64,000 nucleotides of DNA, taken from contig CAYSQW010000009.1 in the NCBI GenBank assembly GCA_964433135.1, positions 1-64,000 of the forward strand, written 5' to 3'. This DNA is from CAYSQW01 sp964433135. GTDB lineage: Bacteria > Acidobacteriota > Aminicenantia > Aminicenantales > Aminicenantaceae. Both the position numbers and the translations under genes were made by a program. The notes below the pieces were generated by a model. It was not told the origin of the DNA. It did not search any database and worked only from the letters and a program-made list of their open reading frames with translations. Of this stretch, positions 52,000 through 61,790 are shown one piece after another. The first letter of the stretch is position 1. The number at the start of each line of letters is the position of its first letter.

Positions 52000-53229
52000 A
52001 TGTCGTTTTCCAAGCGGCTTTTGACCGTGGTTTTGGCTGTTATCATATTGAGTGCCGGTGTATACATCGCTTTTATTCATCGGCGGGACGCAGCGGTCGA
52101 GGGGGATGGACCTGATGCGGGTTCCGTGGCGGCGGTCGAAGAAACAGCGCTCCCGGTAAAAACCGAACCTGTGCGGAGAGGGAACCTGGTCATCAAACTG
52201 AGATCGCCCGGTGAAGCGATCACCAATCGGCATATCGTGATGAAGGCGGAAGTCGCCGGGATCGTCAAGCCTTTCGGGATCGATGAAGGACGGCATGTCC
52301 GAAAAGATCAAACTCTAGTCGAACTGGATGATGCGGAATATCGATTGAATCTGGAAAATGCCGAGGCTTCCCGGCTCAAGGTGTTCTCGGAACTGCTGTT
52401 GGAGAAACGATTCAATGCGTCTTCCGGAGGAATATCCGAAGCGGATAGGGAAAAGATCGCAGGAATGGAAAAGGAATTCACCCGGGTGAAGGAGCTCTAT
52501 GAAAAGGGATTGATCTCGCGGGAGAAATATGAGGAATCTCAATCCGCTTATGAACTGATGCTGATTGAATCAGGTGAAAAAAAAGATGAGGTGATGGCCG
52601 CGGCCAAGGGGTTGACGCAGGCCGAGATCGGCGTTAAAAAAGCGCGGTTGGAGCTGGAAAAAACCAGGATTCGGGCTCCGTTTCCGGGGATCGTTTTTGA
52701 CATCAGAGTATCCCCCGGGGAACATGTTACCGTCGGTCAGGAGCTGCTGACCCTGGTGAATATAAGCCGTATATTGGTTCATGCCCGGGTGTTGGAAAGT
52801 GAGATCGGAAAGATCAAGGCGGGGCGCGAGGTGACGTTGAAATTCAGCGCTTATCCCGGGAAGATCTTTCAGGGAAAGGTGGATGCCGTCAGTCCCGTGG
52901 TCGATCCGGAGGACAAGACCTGTAAGGTCGTCATCACCGTCGATAATCCCGAAGAATCGATCAAACCCGGAATGCATGCCGAAGTCGAAATCGCCGCTGA
53001 AATCCATCCCGGACTCCTCCTGATTCCTCAGTCGGCGATCCTGAACCGAAGTGGAAAAAAATTGGTTTTTGTAGCACGGGACGGTCTGGCGAAATGGGAA
53101 TATATCGAAGTCGGGCTTGAAAATGAAGAGTTTGCCGAGGTCATCGGCAATATCGAGGAGGGGGAACCGGTGATCGTGGAAGGACACTTCACTCTGGCCC
53201 ACGATGCCCGCGTGACCGTTATCGATTGA
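52000..53229 (+). CDS. RND periplasmic adaptor (second system)
   Basis: 409 residues. An N-terminal membrane anchor (LLTVVLAVIILSAGVYIAF) leads to biotinyl-lipoyl half 1 (VMKAEVAGIVKPFGIDEGRHV), a hairpin with long charged helices (about 115-205), lipoyl half 2 (TRIRAPFPGIVFDIRVSPGE) and the beta-barrel. It should join an RND permease to an outer-membrane channel. TATAAT at 51953-51958 is close upstream. Its permease genes begin 2.2 kb downstream, separated by a minus-strand tautomerase gene and a WD40 gene. Confidence 0.88.
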   Translation: MSFSKRLLTVVLAVIILSAGVYIAFIHRRDAAVEGDGPDAGSVAAVEETALPVKTEPVRRGNLVIKLRSPGEAITNRHIVMKAEVAGIVKPFGIDEGRHVRKDQTLVELDDAEYRLNLENAEASRLKVFSELLLEKRFNASSGGISEADREKIAGMEKEFTRVKELYEKGLISREKYEESQSAYELMLIESGEKKDEVMAAAKGLTQAEIGVKKARLELEKTRIRAPFPGIVFDIRVSPGEHVTVGQELLTLVNISRILVHARVLESEIGKIKAGREVTLKFSAYPGKIFQGKVDAVSPVVDPEDKTCKVVITVDNPEESIKPGMHAEVEIAAEIHPGLLLIPQSAILNRSGKKLVFVARDGLAKWEYIEVGLENEEFAEVIGNIEEGEPVIVEGHFTLAHDARVTVID

Positions 53230-53246
53230 GCCGGGCGGGAGCGCCG

Positions 53247-53273
53247 ATCCCCGGATGCCTTCATGGGGATTTT
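53247..53273 (+). terminator. terminator of the adaptor gene
   Basis: ATCCCC (53247-53252) pairs with GGGGAT (53265-53270), loop strengthened by ATG/CAT pairing, then TTTTCT. It separates the adaptor gene from the permeases, so these have no single transcript. Confidence 0.5.
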
Positions 53274-53292
53274 CTCTCCACCTGAATTTTGA

Positions 53293-53484
53293 TCATGTTT
53301 TGCGATCGGCGTACAATTCTCCGGCCACCATGTATTCGGTAGGCGGCATTTCCTGCAGCCACACGCGGATGGATGGCAGGGGAGCTCCGATCGATTCATG
53401 AACGGCTTGGGTGATCGCTTTCAAAAGAGCTTTTTTCTGATCGTCGGATCGACCTTCCAGAAGATGAACTTCGATTAGAGGCAT
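53293..53484 (-). CDS. 4-oxalocrotonate tautomerase family protein
   Basis: 63 residues, the exact size of the 4-OT family. MPLIEVHLLEGRSDDQKKAL gives the catalytic Pro1 after Met removal, and HESIGAPLPSIRVWLQEM contains the conserved region with active-site Arg. It catalyses keto-enol or related proton transfers; substrate unknown. It lies between the RND adaptor gene (convergent) and the WD40 gene (divergent). An AGGAG-like site precedes the ATG. Confidence 0.88.
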   Translation of the reverse strand: MPLIEVHLLEGRSDDQKKALLKAITQAVHESIGAPLPSIRVWLQEMPPTEYMVAGELYADRKT

Positions 53485-53669
53485 GCTGAGGCTCCTTGGA
53501 TTATTTCACAGTTATTTTATCACGAATCCCTCATGAGGATCAGCCATTTTCCGCTTTGAGTTTTCGGCTGGGGCGATTCAAGCGGGACATGATCAATCCC
53601 GACCGGATTTTCCGGTTGCACCGGGTGGATGAAAAATTTAATATAGTCTACATAAACAAGGAGGAAATC

Positions 53670-55193
53670 ATGAGTAGAATCAAATGGACAATAGGCTTGA
53701 TGTTCCTTTTAATGGGAAATTTCATGCTTTATTCTCAGGAAATAGACTTGATTGAGCTGGCGGCGCGGGCCGGATGGCAAAACCACTCCGGAATGTCCGT
53801 AACTTTCGGCGTCGGCGGTGAAAACGCGGGAACGGCGAAATATGAAAAGAAAGCGGTTCTGGAAGACGGGAAAACCTATCCACGCGTATTGTTCACCCAC
53901 CCGCAGTGGGAAAAATCGGGATATATTATCGGTGAAATCAAGGATATCACTATCCCCGCTCAAGGTGCCAAACTGGTGATCGAGGGGGGCTTTATGCAGG
54001 GAGCGAAGGGTTCGGACGGCGTTACCTTTTCCGTGAATTTTACGGGAGGCGATCCGCAGGTCCTTAATACCCGGATGCGCGCTCTGCGCGGGGGGCTTCA
54101 TCCAAAATATGGGAATTCTCTGTGTATGATCGAAGCGAAATACGATGGGAAAATCGATCGCCGTGAATGTGATCTGTCTGATGTCGCGGGGAAGAAGGGG
54201 ACGATCTATATCGCCGTAGGAGCAGGCAATACGGCTGACAAGGATTGGGCGGTTTGGACCACGGCGAAGATCACCGGCGGATCCGGGGCGGGAATCGCAC
54301 GAAAGATCGAACACCGATTACGATCCACCTTGAGCGGCCATACCCGAAAAGTGCATTCCATCCGTTTCAGCCGGGACAGCCGGTATGTGGTTACGGCAGC
54401 AGAGGACAAAACCGCTCGGACTTGGATGATTCCCGGAGGGAAACATGTTCAGACCATAAGGGTGCAGTCATCCCCGAATGTATTCGATGCGGATTTCGGT
54501 CCCGGCGGCCGCAGGCTTGCGGTTGCGGCGGCCCGTGCGGCTCGGACATGGGATCTTTCCACCGGAAAACCGATTCAGTCGTTCTCCGGACATGCCAAAG
54601 ACATCACATCTATCAGCTACTGTCCGAAGGGAACCAATATTCTGACTTCGAGCAAAGATGGAACCGTCAGGAAGTGGCAGGTTGGAAACGGAAAGCTCCT
54701 GCTTACAGTCAAAGGTGGAAACGGTCCGGTTCATTCCGCCGTATTCAGTCCGGATGGAAAGCAGTTCGCCACGGCCAGTGATGGAGGAGAAGTCGCTCTG
54801 TGGAATGCGGCTGATGGAAGAAAAATCAGGGGATTTCGTGGTCACACGCGAAAGGTTTTTACCGTGAATTTCAGCCGAAACGGCAGGTATCTGGTTTCAG
54901 CGGGAGCAGACAATACCGCCCGCATCTGGGAAGTGAAAAGCGGTCGACAGGTCAAGACCCTTGATAGGAATGCGTTTTTTACCGCTGCGTTCCATCCGAA
55001 CGGCAAGTACATCGTTACCGGGAACAATGTCGGCGCCGTCACTATTTGGGATGTCGGCACCGGAGAGCGGATCCTTAAAATTCAGCATTCTTCTTCACCG
55101 GTTCGGGCCGCCCGCTTCAGTCCCAGCGGTCATTATATCGTGACGGCCGGTGATGACAAGACCGCCAAGATCTGGGAAGTGAAGATAAAATAG
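53670..55193 (+). CDS. exported WD40 seven-bladed propeller protein with N-terminal sandwich domain
   Basis: 507 residues. A signal peptide (MSRIKWTIGLMFLLMG, ending near MLYSQ) precedes a beta-sandwich-like domain of about 185 residues that I cannot name, with an AARAGWQ start and FTHPQWEKSGYI. Then seven WD repeats follow without gap, each with the GH...WD-like pattern (LSGHTRKVHSI, FSGHAKDITSI, FRGHTRKVFTV; ARTWDLSTGK, ALWNAADGR, ARIWEVKSGR, TIWDVGTGE, AKIWEVK), enough for one closed seven-bladed propeller. The start has an AAGGAGG site. It sits between the adaptor and the two permease genes of the second RND locus and probably lies in the periplasm or on the cell surface. Confidence 0.83.
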   Translation: MSRIKWTIGLMFLLMGNFMLYSQEIDLIELAARAGWQNHSGMSVTFGVGGENAGTAKYEKKAVLEDGKTYPRVLFTHPQWEKSGYIIGEIKDITIPAQGAKLVIEGGFMQGAKGSDGVTFSVNFTGGDPQVLNTRMRALRGGLHPKYGNSLCMIEAKYDGKIDRRECDLSDVAGKKGTIYIAVGAGNTADKDWAVWTTAKITGGSGAGIARKIEHRLRSTLSGHTRKVHSIRFSRDSRYVVTAAEDKTARTWMIPGGKHVQTIRVQSSPNVFDADFGPGGRRLAVAAARAARTWDLSTGKPIQSFSGHAKDITSISYCPKGTNILTSSKDGTVRKWQVGNGKLLLTVKGGNGPVHSAVFSPDGKQFATASDGGEVALWNAADGRKIRGFRGHTRKVFTVNFSRNGRYLVSAGADNTARIWEVKSGRQVKTLDRNAFFTAAFHPNGKYIVTGNNVGAVTIWDVGTGERILKIQHSSSPVRAARFSPSGHYIVTAGDDKTAKIWEVKIK

Positions 55194-55336
55194 TCTGCCT
55201 GGAGGGGGGTGAAAGCGGGACCGGAAGACGGTCGATCGAGCCGCGAGAGCTGGCGATGCGCGCGCTGAATGACATTTGAGGAAACGAATCGGGGGGATTG
55301 AGAGTTTGATCGAATGAGGGAGAATATTTCCCCTCT

Positions 55337-55368
55337 AGAATCGTCTATCCATAGAGACAGCCGATTCT
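55337..55368 (+). promoter_or_regulatory. hairpin before the tandem RND permeases
   Basis: AGAATCG (55337-55343) pairs with CGATTCT (55362-55368) and an inner TCTAT/ATAGA stem with a CC loop, with an asymmetric bulge on the 3' side. It lies 41 bp before the first permease ATG and may be a leader structure. No T-run follows. Confidence 0.4.
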
Positions 55369-55408
55369 CCTCATCCGGGGATGTGCAGGGGAGGCCGACT
55401 AGGAAATC

Positions 55409-58400
55409 ATGAAGATCACCGACCTTTCGATCAAGAGACCGGTGACGACTTTAATGATTTTTCTGGCGGTTCTGCTGCTCGGCGCGGTTTCGCTGCGTGA
55501 GCTGAGCGTGGATCTGCTGCCGAACATCAGCTATCCCAGGCTTTCGGTCGTAACCCAGTATGACGGAGTCGCCCCCGAAGAAATCGAAACCTTGGTTACG
55601 GTTCCGCTCGAGGCTGCTGTTTCCAGGATCCCGGGTCTGCGCCGGGTCGAGTCCGTTTCCAAGGAAGACGTTTCGTATATGACCCTGGAGTTTACATGGG
55701 GAACGGACATGGATTTCGCCATGCTCCACGCCCGCGAAAAATTGGACGGCGTTCTGCTCCCGGAGGAGGTCGAAGAACCCACCCTGATCCCGCTCGATCC
55801 GCAAAGCCGGCCGGTAATGGTGCTTTCCATTTCCGGAGAAAGAACGCTACTGGAACTTAAGGAATATGCGGAGGATCTGCTAAAACCGCGGCTTGAGCAG
55901 ATCGAAGGGATAGGCTCCGCCGAGGTCGCGGGCGGCGTGGAACGGGAAATTCATGTAGAAATAGACCCTCAACGGCTGGCTCTTTACTCCATTACCATCG
56001 AAGAAGTATCACGGCGTATCGATGCCTTTAACCGTAGCCTTCAGGGAGGGACTATTCGCAAGGGCCGCTTTAAATATGCGCTGCGGATTGTGGGCGAATT
56101 CGAAGAGATCAAAGAAATCGAAGAGATCACGCTGAAAACCACATCCGGCGGCGGCGTGATCCGCTTGAAGGATGTCGCCCGTGTCCGGGATTCGATTAAA
56201 GAGCGTAAAGGGATCACCCGGCTGAACGGAGCCGAGAGCGTCGGAATTTTAGTGCGCAAGGAATCCGGAGCCAATACGGTTAAGGTCAGCCGCAAAGTAC
56301 GGGAGGTCCTGAAGGAGCTGAAAGCCGAAGATCCGAACATTTCGCTCATAGTGGTATCGGAACAAGCGAAATACATCGAGAATGCGATAACCTCCGTGCT
56401 TCTGTCCCTGGTTTTAGGCGGGATGTTGGCTTTCCTGGTGCTGTTCCTCTTTCTCCAGGATGCAAAAACACCCATGATCATCGCCGCCGTGATCCCCATA
56501 TCCGTGGTCGCCACCTTTAATCTGATCTTCTTCCGGGGGGTTACGCTCAACCTTATGTCGTTGGGAGGGCTGGCTCTCGGCGTCGGTATGCTGGTGGACA
56601 ATTCCATCGTGGTTTCCGAGAGTATTTTTCGCCATCGAAGCCTGGGAAAATCGCTTTCGAGGGCGGCTTCAGCGGGAACGCGCGAAGTGGGCATGGCTGT
56701 GACGGCTTCCACGTTTACGACCATCTCGGTTTTCCTGCCGGTCATCTATGTACACGGCGTGGCGGGCCAGTTGTTCAAGGATCAGGCTTTGACGGTAACC
56801 TTCGCGCTCCTTTCTTCTCTCGTCGTCTCACTGACGCTGCTTCCCATGCTGGCGTCCCGAAGCTTTGGGGCCTCTGGTGAAAGGGTGCTCGAGCGGGAGG
56901 TTTTACCTAAGCGTAAAACCGCTCGTGTCTCCGGCTGGCAAAAGCCGTATCATGTTGTGCGTCGTCTGTTTTATGCGATTGTCAAGGGGATTCTATGGTT
57001 GGCGGGCGCAATCGTTTCATTCATGGGGCAGATATTCCTTCTGCTGGTATATTACTTGAGCATTCCGGTACGCCCCCTGGTCAAGATAAGCTTCAAGGCG
57101 TATAACACGATTTATCTGGCTTTTTCATCACGCTATCACCGGGTTTTGCTCTGGAGCTTGGATCATAAGGGACGGGTACTCGCCGGATCCGTTTTTTTTA
57201 TGGTCGTGACACTGCTGGCGGCCGGGTTGATACCGCGGGAGTTGATGCCCAAACCGGAAGCCGTTTCTTTCGAGATGAACATGAAAACGCCCATCGATTA
57301 TTCATTGGACCAGACCGTAGAGATGGTTGCTGTGATCGAAGGCTGGCTGCAGCGGCGTCCCGGCGTAAAGACGAGTTTTTCCCAAATCGGCGTCGTAAGC
57401 GGTATGGAGGGACTCAATCCCGACGTCTCTTTGAATTCCGCAAAGATTTTCGTGGAAGTCCATGATGCATCAAGGCTGGAGCACGTAAGCGATGGACTGC
57501 GAAGGTTTATGCGAGCCTTTCCCGAGGTGAGCTTTTCATTGCTGCGCGAACAGTCCACTCTTACGGAATTTTTGACATTTGCCGCGGCGGAAGTGGGCTT
57601 GAAGATCAAAGGGGATGATCTGGAGCAGCTGAGTTTGTTGGCTGAAGATCTCACGGAGGTTTTAAAGACGGTTCCCGGTTTGACGGATATCACCACCAAT
57701 GTCGGGGAGGGAAAACCGGAGTTTCTGGTCAAGATAAGCAAACCGGCGTTGGAAAGATATGATATCGCTCCGGCTGAGATCGGAGATTTTATGGTCAATG
57801 CCGTCCGCGGGATCGTGGCGACGCAGTTCCGTGAGTTGGAAAAGAAAACCGATATTCTGGTAAGGTTGGATGAAAAGACCCGGGACAACATCGAGTCCAT
57901 CCTTGATGAAAAACTTCCTTATCATGGCGGCGCGGTTCCTCTGAGAGAGTTGGTGACCTATGAAATCGCCACCGGTCCCAAGGAGATCCGCCGGGAAAAC
58001 CAGCAGCGGGAGGTACTGGTCAGCGCCAACCTGGACGGGATAAAAATCAGTCAGGCGGCGCCATCGATCAGGGAGGCGATAGCGTCCCTCAAGCTTCCCG
58101 CAAACACCCGCGTGGTATTCAGCGGAGAACAGGAAGAGATGGGGAAATCTTTCCGAAGCTTGATCTTTGCTTTTTCCCTGGCTGTTCTGCTGGTTTATAT
58201 GATCATGGCCGCTCAGTTCGAATCCCTGCGGCACCCGCTTCTGATTCTCTTGACTCTTCCCATGGGACTGACCGGAGCGATCTGGGCGCTGTTGATTACG
58301 GGACAGACGCTCAATGTCATATCCATCATCGGAATGGTGGTGCTGGCCGGCATTGTGGTGAACGATGCGATCGTCAAAGTCGATTACACCAATAAGCTCC

Positions 58401-58648
58401 GAAGCAGAAAGGGCATGGCATGCCGCGAGGCCATCATGGAGGCCAGCCGTGTGCGCCTGCGGCCGATCCTGATGACGACCGTGACGACCATCCTGGGCCT
58501 TCTCCCGATGTCGCTGGGGATAGGCAAGGGAGCGGAGCTTCAACAGCCGCTGGCGATCGGCGTCATCGGAGGGTTGCTGCTGGCGACATTTCTGACGCTT
58601 ATCCTGATTCCCCTTGTCTATGAAATCTTCGAAAACAAAAGGTCATGA
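55409..58648 (+). CDS. RND efflux permease A of a tandem pair
   Basis: 1079 residues. Usual RND layout with LSIKRPVTTLMIFLAVLL at helix 1, GVGMLVDNSIVVSESIFRHRS at helix 4 (Asp-Asn rather than the Asp-Asp of the other pump) and AGIVVNDAIVKVDYTNKLR at helix 10. The link between the two halves is about 100 residues and carries two extra hydrophobic stretches (LFYAIVKGILWLAGAIVSF and IFLLLVYYLSIPV). The stop overlaps the next ATG by 4 bp, so the two permeases are made together and may form a mixed trimer as MdtB/MdtC do. Confidence 0.9.
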   Translation: MKITDLSIKRPVTTLMIFLAVLLLGAVSLRELSVDLLPNISYPRLSVVTQYDGVAPEEIETLVTVPLEAAVSRIPGLRRVESVSKEDVSYMTLEFTWGTDMDFAMLHAREKLDGVLLPEEVEEPTLIPLDPQSRPVMVLSISGERTLLELKEYAEDLLKPRLEQIEGIGSAEVAGGVEREIHVEIDPQRLALYSITIEEVSRRIDAFNRSLQGGTIRKGRFKYALRIVGEFEEIKEIEEITLKTTSGGGVIRLKDVARVRDSIKERKGITRLNGAESVGILVRKESGANTVKVSRKVREVLKELKAEDPNISLIVVSEQAKYIENAITSVLLSLVLGGMLAFLVLFLFLQDAKTPMIIAAVIPISVVATFNLIFFRGVTLNLMSLGGLALGVGMLVDNSIVVSESIFRHRSLGKSLSRAASAGTREVGMAVTASTFTTISVFLPVIYVHGVAGQLFKDQALTVTFALLSSLVVSLTLLPMLASRSFGASGERVLEREVLPKRKTARVSGWQKPYHVVRRLFYAIVKGILWLAGAIVSFMGQIFLLLVYYLSIPVRPLVKISFKAYNTIYLAFSSRYHRVLLWSLDHKGRVLAGSVFFMVVTLLAAGLIPRELMPKPEAVSFEMNMKTPIDYSLDQTVEMVAVIEGWLQRRPGVKTSFSQIGVVSGMEGLNPDVSLNSAKIFVEVHDASRLEHVSDGLRRFMRAFPEVSFSLLREQSTLTEFLTFAAAEVGLKIKGDDLEQLSLLAEDLTEVLKTVPGLTDITTNVGEGKPEFLVKISKPALERYDIAPAEIGDFMVNAVRGIVATQFRELEKKTDILVRLDEKTRDNIESILDEKLPYHGGAVPLRELVTYEIATGPKEIRRENQQREVLVSANLDGIKISQAAPSIREAIASLKLPANTRVVFSGEQEEMGKSFRSLIFAFSLAVLLVYMIMAAQFESLRHPLLILLTLPMGLTGAIWALLITGQTLNVISIIGMVVLAGIVVNDAIVKVDYTNKLRSRKGMACREAIMEASRVRLRPILMTTVTTILGLLPMSLGIGKGAELQQPLAIGVIGGLLLATFLTLILIPLVYEIFENKRS

Positions 58649-61600
58649 AGCTATTTATCGAGCGCCCCATCGCGACGGCGATGTTCTTTCTGGCCTTGGC
58701 CGTGTTGGGAGCGTATTCCTTTCTCAATATCCCTCTGGAACTGGCCCCCGAAGAGGAGTATCCTCAACTGGATGTGGAAACGATCTGGTCCGGAGTTCCA
58801 CCAGAAATCGTACAGGCTCAAGTAACGGCGCCGCTTGAAGAAGTCGCATCGGGGATCAAGGGGGTGCGCAAGATCTCTTCGGAATCCAAAATCGGGATTT
58901 CTCGGATCACTCTCGAGTTTGACCCCAAAACCAATATGGAATTCGCTCATTTGGCGCTCCGTGAGAAAATATCCGGTCTGAAATCGATTCTGCCCTATCG
59001 GCTCCGGCCCGTGATCCGTCCTTTCGTTCCTGAAGATTTTAGGGTGGCTCCATTCCTGAGCTATACTATCTCCGGTGATTATTCGCTGCAGCGGCTGCGC
59101 GAGATGTTGAAAGACAGGATCGAAGCTGCGGTGGGATCAGTCAAGGGTGTGGCCGCCGTAATGGTTTCCGGGGGGGCGGACCCGGTCATCAAGGTAGAAC
59201 TCGATCGGGGACGGATCAAGAGCCTGAATATACATCCCTATCAGGTTTATTTTAGGCTCCGGGCGCGGCTCCGGACCTATCCGGCGGGCAAGGTGAGGAA
59301 AGGGAGCGATGAATTTATCTTCAAGGTGCACAACGCCGTTTCCGGCGTCCCCGAACTCAGCGAAACCGTTATCTTCCATTCCGGCGCCAATCCCATCAAG
59401 CTGAAAGATATTGCCGAAATCTCTCGGGATTACGGCGAGACGGACTATATCAACCGAATCAACGGCCAACCGACCATCCGCCTGACCGTTAAGAAAGAAA
59501 AAGGTGTGAGCACTCTCAAGGTGGCCAAAACAGTAAAAGCCCGCCTTGAAGGTGTTATGCGTGAACTTCCCGAAGACCTGACCCTGAGAACCGTCGATGA
59601 CGAGAGCAAAGAGATCCGAAAAAATCTAAAACAGCTCTATCTACTGGTCGCCATCATATTCAGTGTGATCTTTCTCCTGGTTCTTCTGGTCCTTAAAAGC
59701 ATTAGGCCTTCACTTCTGGTGCTGTCATCCGTCGCTTTCTCCGTTCTCATAACATTCAACCTGATTTATTTTTTTAAGATTTCTTTGAATATGTTTACTC
59801 TGGGAGGGCTGGCGCTTGGATTCGGTTTATTCGTCGACAATTCCATCGTGGTCTTCGAGAACGTGCTGCGAAACCGGGAAAGCGGAATGCCGGCTATTCG
59901 GGCTGCTGTTGTGGGGGCCCATGAAGTGTTCCTCCCGGTGTTGGCGGCGACTCTGACGACCATGAGTGTTTTCTTTTCCTTCGCCTATTTTCAAGGTCGA
60001 TTGAAGATCTTTTATCTCCCCCTGGCCGTCGTCATCTCTTCGGCCCTGGCGGCTTCGCTTTTGGTGTCTTTTTCACTGATCCCGGCATTGAGCGTCCGAT
60101 TGACGCTTATAAGGGCCAAAGTTAAAAAAACGGAATCCAGGTACGGTTTCAAGCGGATTTTGTCGTTTTTTCTGCGCCATCCTCTCGAATTCATCCTGGT
60201 GATGGCAATGATATTCATCGGCAGCTACAAATGGTTCCGGTCGGAAGTTACTATGGGAGAGTTTTTTCGATGGTATTCCAAGGAAAGGCTGATCGTAAGC
60301 GTCGGTATGCCGCCAGGCACGGAGCTGAGGCGGACCGATGAGGTCATCAAAAAGTTCGAACAGAAGATTATAAGCCAGGATTATGAACTGGAGGTCAATA
60401 CCTCGATAGACGCCGAAAGAGGAGCCCTGATTATTACTTTTCCCGCCAAAATAGAGGCTTCCTATAGGCCTTATCTGTTGAAGGAAGAATTGATCCAGCT
60501 GGCGACGAACTTCGCGGGCATCAGTGTGGGGATCTATGGCTTCGATCCGCAGGGCTATTCATCCGGCTTCGGTTCCGGAACCTTCTACGATTCTCAGATA
60601 AAATTCTATGGATACAACCTGAAAAAGCTGAAGGAAATAACCTCCAGTCTGGAACGGAGTCTGGTACGAAACCCCCGGATCAAGGAAGTCAAGGTCGTTT
60701 CCAGCCGGTTCAGCTGGTGGAGGTTGGATTCTTTCGAATATATTCTGAAAATTAACCAGGAAGCCCTTAAAAAGTTTGATGTAGATCCTCAATACTTGTA
60801 TTTCCATCTGCAGTCCATGATCGCAGGTAATGTGGATATCCCCTTGAAAGGGAGGATACAGGGAAAAGAGATCGATATCAGCATCAAATTCCCGGAGGCA
60901 GAAGAGATGGACCTGAAAAGGATTCAGGAATCCCTGATCCGCACCCGGGCCGGGGAGTACCTGAGATTGAATGAGATAGCAAGACTGGAAGAAAAACCGA
61001 TCGCCGGATCCATCGACCGGGAAGATCAGCAGTTCCAGCAGACGGTGATGTGGGAATTCCGGGGTCCTTCCAAAGCATCGCAAAAGTACCGCAAAGCGGT
61101 TTTCTCCCGGCTGCGGCTTCCTCCCGGTTTTTCCGCAACCCTGGAAACCGACCGTTTCATGACCACTGAAGAAAAAGGGCAGATCCGTTTCGCCATCATT
61201 TTCTCACTCGTACTGATATTTATGATTCTGGCTTCGCTCTATGAATCTTTGATACAGCCGTCTTTTATCCTGTTGGCGGTTCCGCTGGCCTTGATCGGGG
61301 TTTTTATCGCTTTCGTGATCGCGGATTATCCTTTCGATTCCTCCGCTTACATCGGGGTTATCCTCCTGGGGGGGATCGTCGTTAATAATTCCATCCTGCT
61401 GGTCGATCACATCAACCTGAAGAGAAAGCAGGGGCTCCCACTGTTGGAGGCCGTGCTGGAGGGAACACAGGAGCGAATCCGTCCCATCCTGCTCACAACG
61501 GGCACGACGGTGCTGGGAATGCTTCCCCTTATCCTCATCCCTTTCGAAGAAGGGAAGCGGCAGATCTGGTCGACACTGGCGCTGTCGGCCGTGGGAGGCT

Positions 61601-61737
61601 TGACCAGCTCCACCCTTTTCATCCTGGTCGTCATCCCGATTATTTACGCGTACGGTGACGGCCTTCATCGCTGGATGCGTATGAGGACGGCGGAATGGGG
61701 GCGGGCCTGGCGGGGATTTCGACTCGGGAAGCGCTGA
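58645..61737 (+). CDS. RND efflux permease B of a tandem pair
   Basis: 1030 residues, second permease overlapping the first by ATGA. Helix 1 is MFFLALAVLGAYSFLNI, helix 4 GFGLFVDNSIVVFENVLRNRE (Asp-Asn), helix 10 GGIVVNNSILLVDHINLKR. The halves join by a short basic link, unlike permease A. It lacks the second helix-4 Asp found in classical AcrB, so its role in proton coupling may differ. No outer-membrane factor gene is nearby; the NodT-type protein of the first system could serve. Confidence 0.9.
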   Translation: MKLFIERPIATAMFFLALAVLGAYSFLNIPLELAPEEEYPQLDVETIWSGVPPEIVQAQVTAPLEEVASGIKGVRKISSESKIGISRITLEFDPKTNMEFAHLALREKISGLKSILPYRLRPVIRPFVPEDFRVAPFLSYTISGDYSLQRLREMLKDRIEAAVGSVKGVAAVMVSGGADPVIKVELDRGRIKSLNIHPYQVYFRLRARLRTYPAGKVRKGSDEFIFKVHNAVSGVPELSETVIFHSGANPIKLKDIAEISRDYGETDYINRINGQPTIRLTVKKEKGVSTLKVAKTVKARLEGVMRELPEDLTLRTVDDESKEIRKNLKQLYLLVAIIFSVIFLLVLLVLKSIRPSLLVLSSVAFSVLITFNLIYFFKISLNMFTLGGLALGFGLFVDNSIVVFENVLRNRESGMPAIRAAVVGAHEVFLPVLAATLTTMSVFFSFAYFQGRLKIFYLPLAVVISSALAASLLVSFSLIPALSVRLTLIRAKVKKTESRYGFKRILSFFLRHPLEFILVMAMIFIGSYKWFRSEVTMGEFFRWYSKERLIVSVGMPPGTELRRTDEVIKKFEQKIISQDYELEVNTSIDAERGALIITFPAKIEASYRPYLLKEELIQLATNFAGISVGIYGFDPQGYSSGFGSGTFYDSQIKFYGYNLKKLKEITSSLERSLVRNPRIKEVKVVSSRFSWWRLDSFEYILKINQEALKKFDVDPQYLYFHLQSMIAGNVDIPLKGRIQGKEIDISIKFPEAEEMDLKRIQESLIRTRAGEYLRLNEIARLEEKPIAGSIDREDQQFQQTVMWEFRGPSKASQKYRKAVFSRLRLPPGFSATLETDRFMTTEEKGQIRFAIIFSLVLIFMILASLYESLIQPSFILLAVPLALIGVFIAFVIADYPFDSSAYIGVILLGGIVVNNSILLVDHINLKRKQGLPLLEAVLEGTQERIRPILLTTGTTVLGMLPLILIPFEEGKRQIWSTLALSAVGGLTSSTLFILVVIPIIYAYGDGLHRWMRMRTAEWGRAWRGFRLGKR

Positions 61738-61790
61738 AGCTTCCCTTTTCAACTTCTTTTCTGTTATAAGGAAGAGAAAAAGGAGCCATC

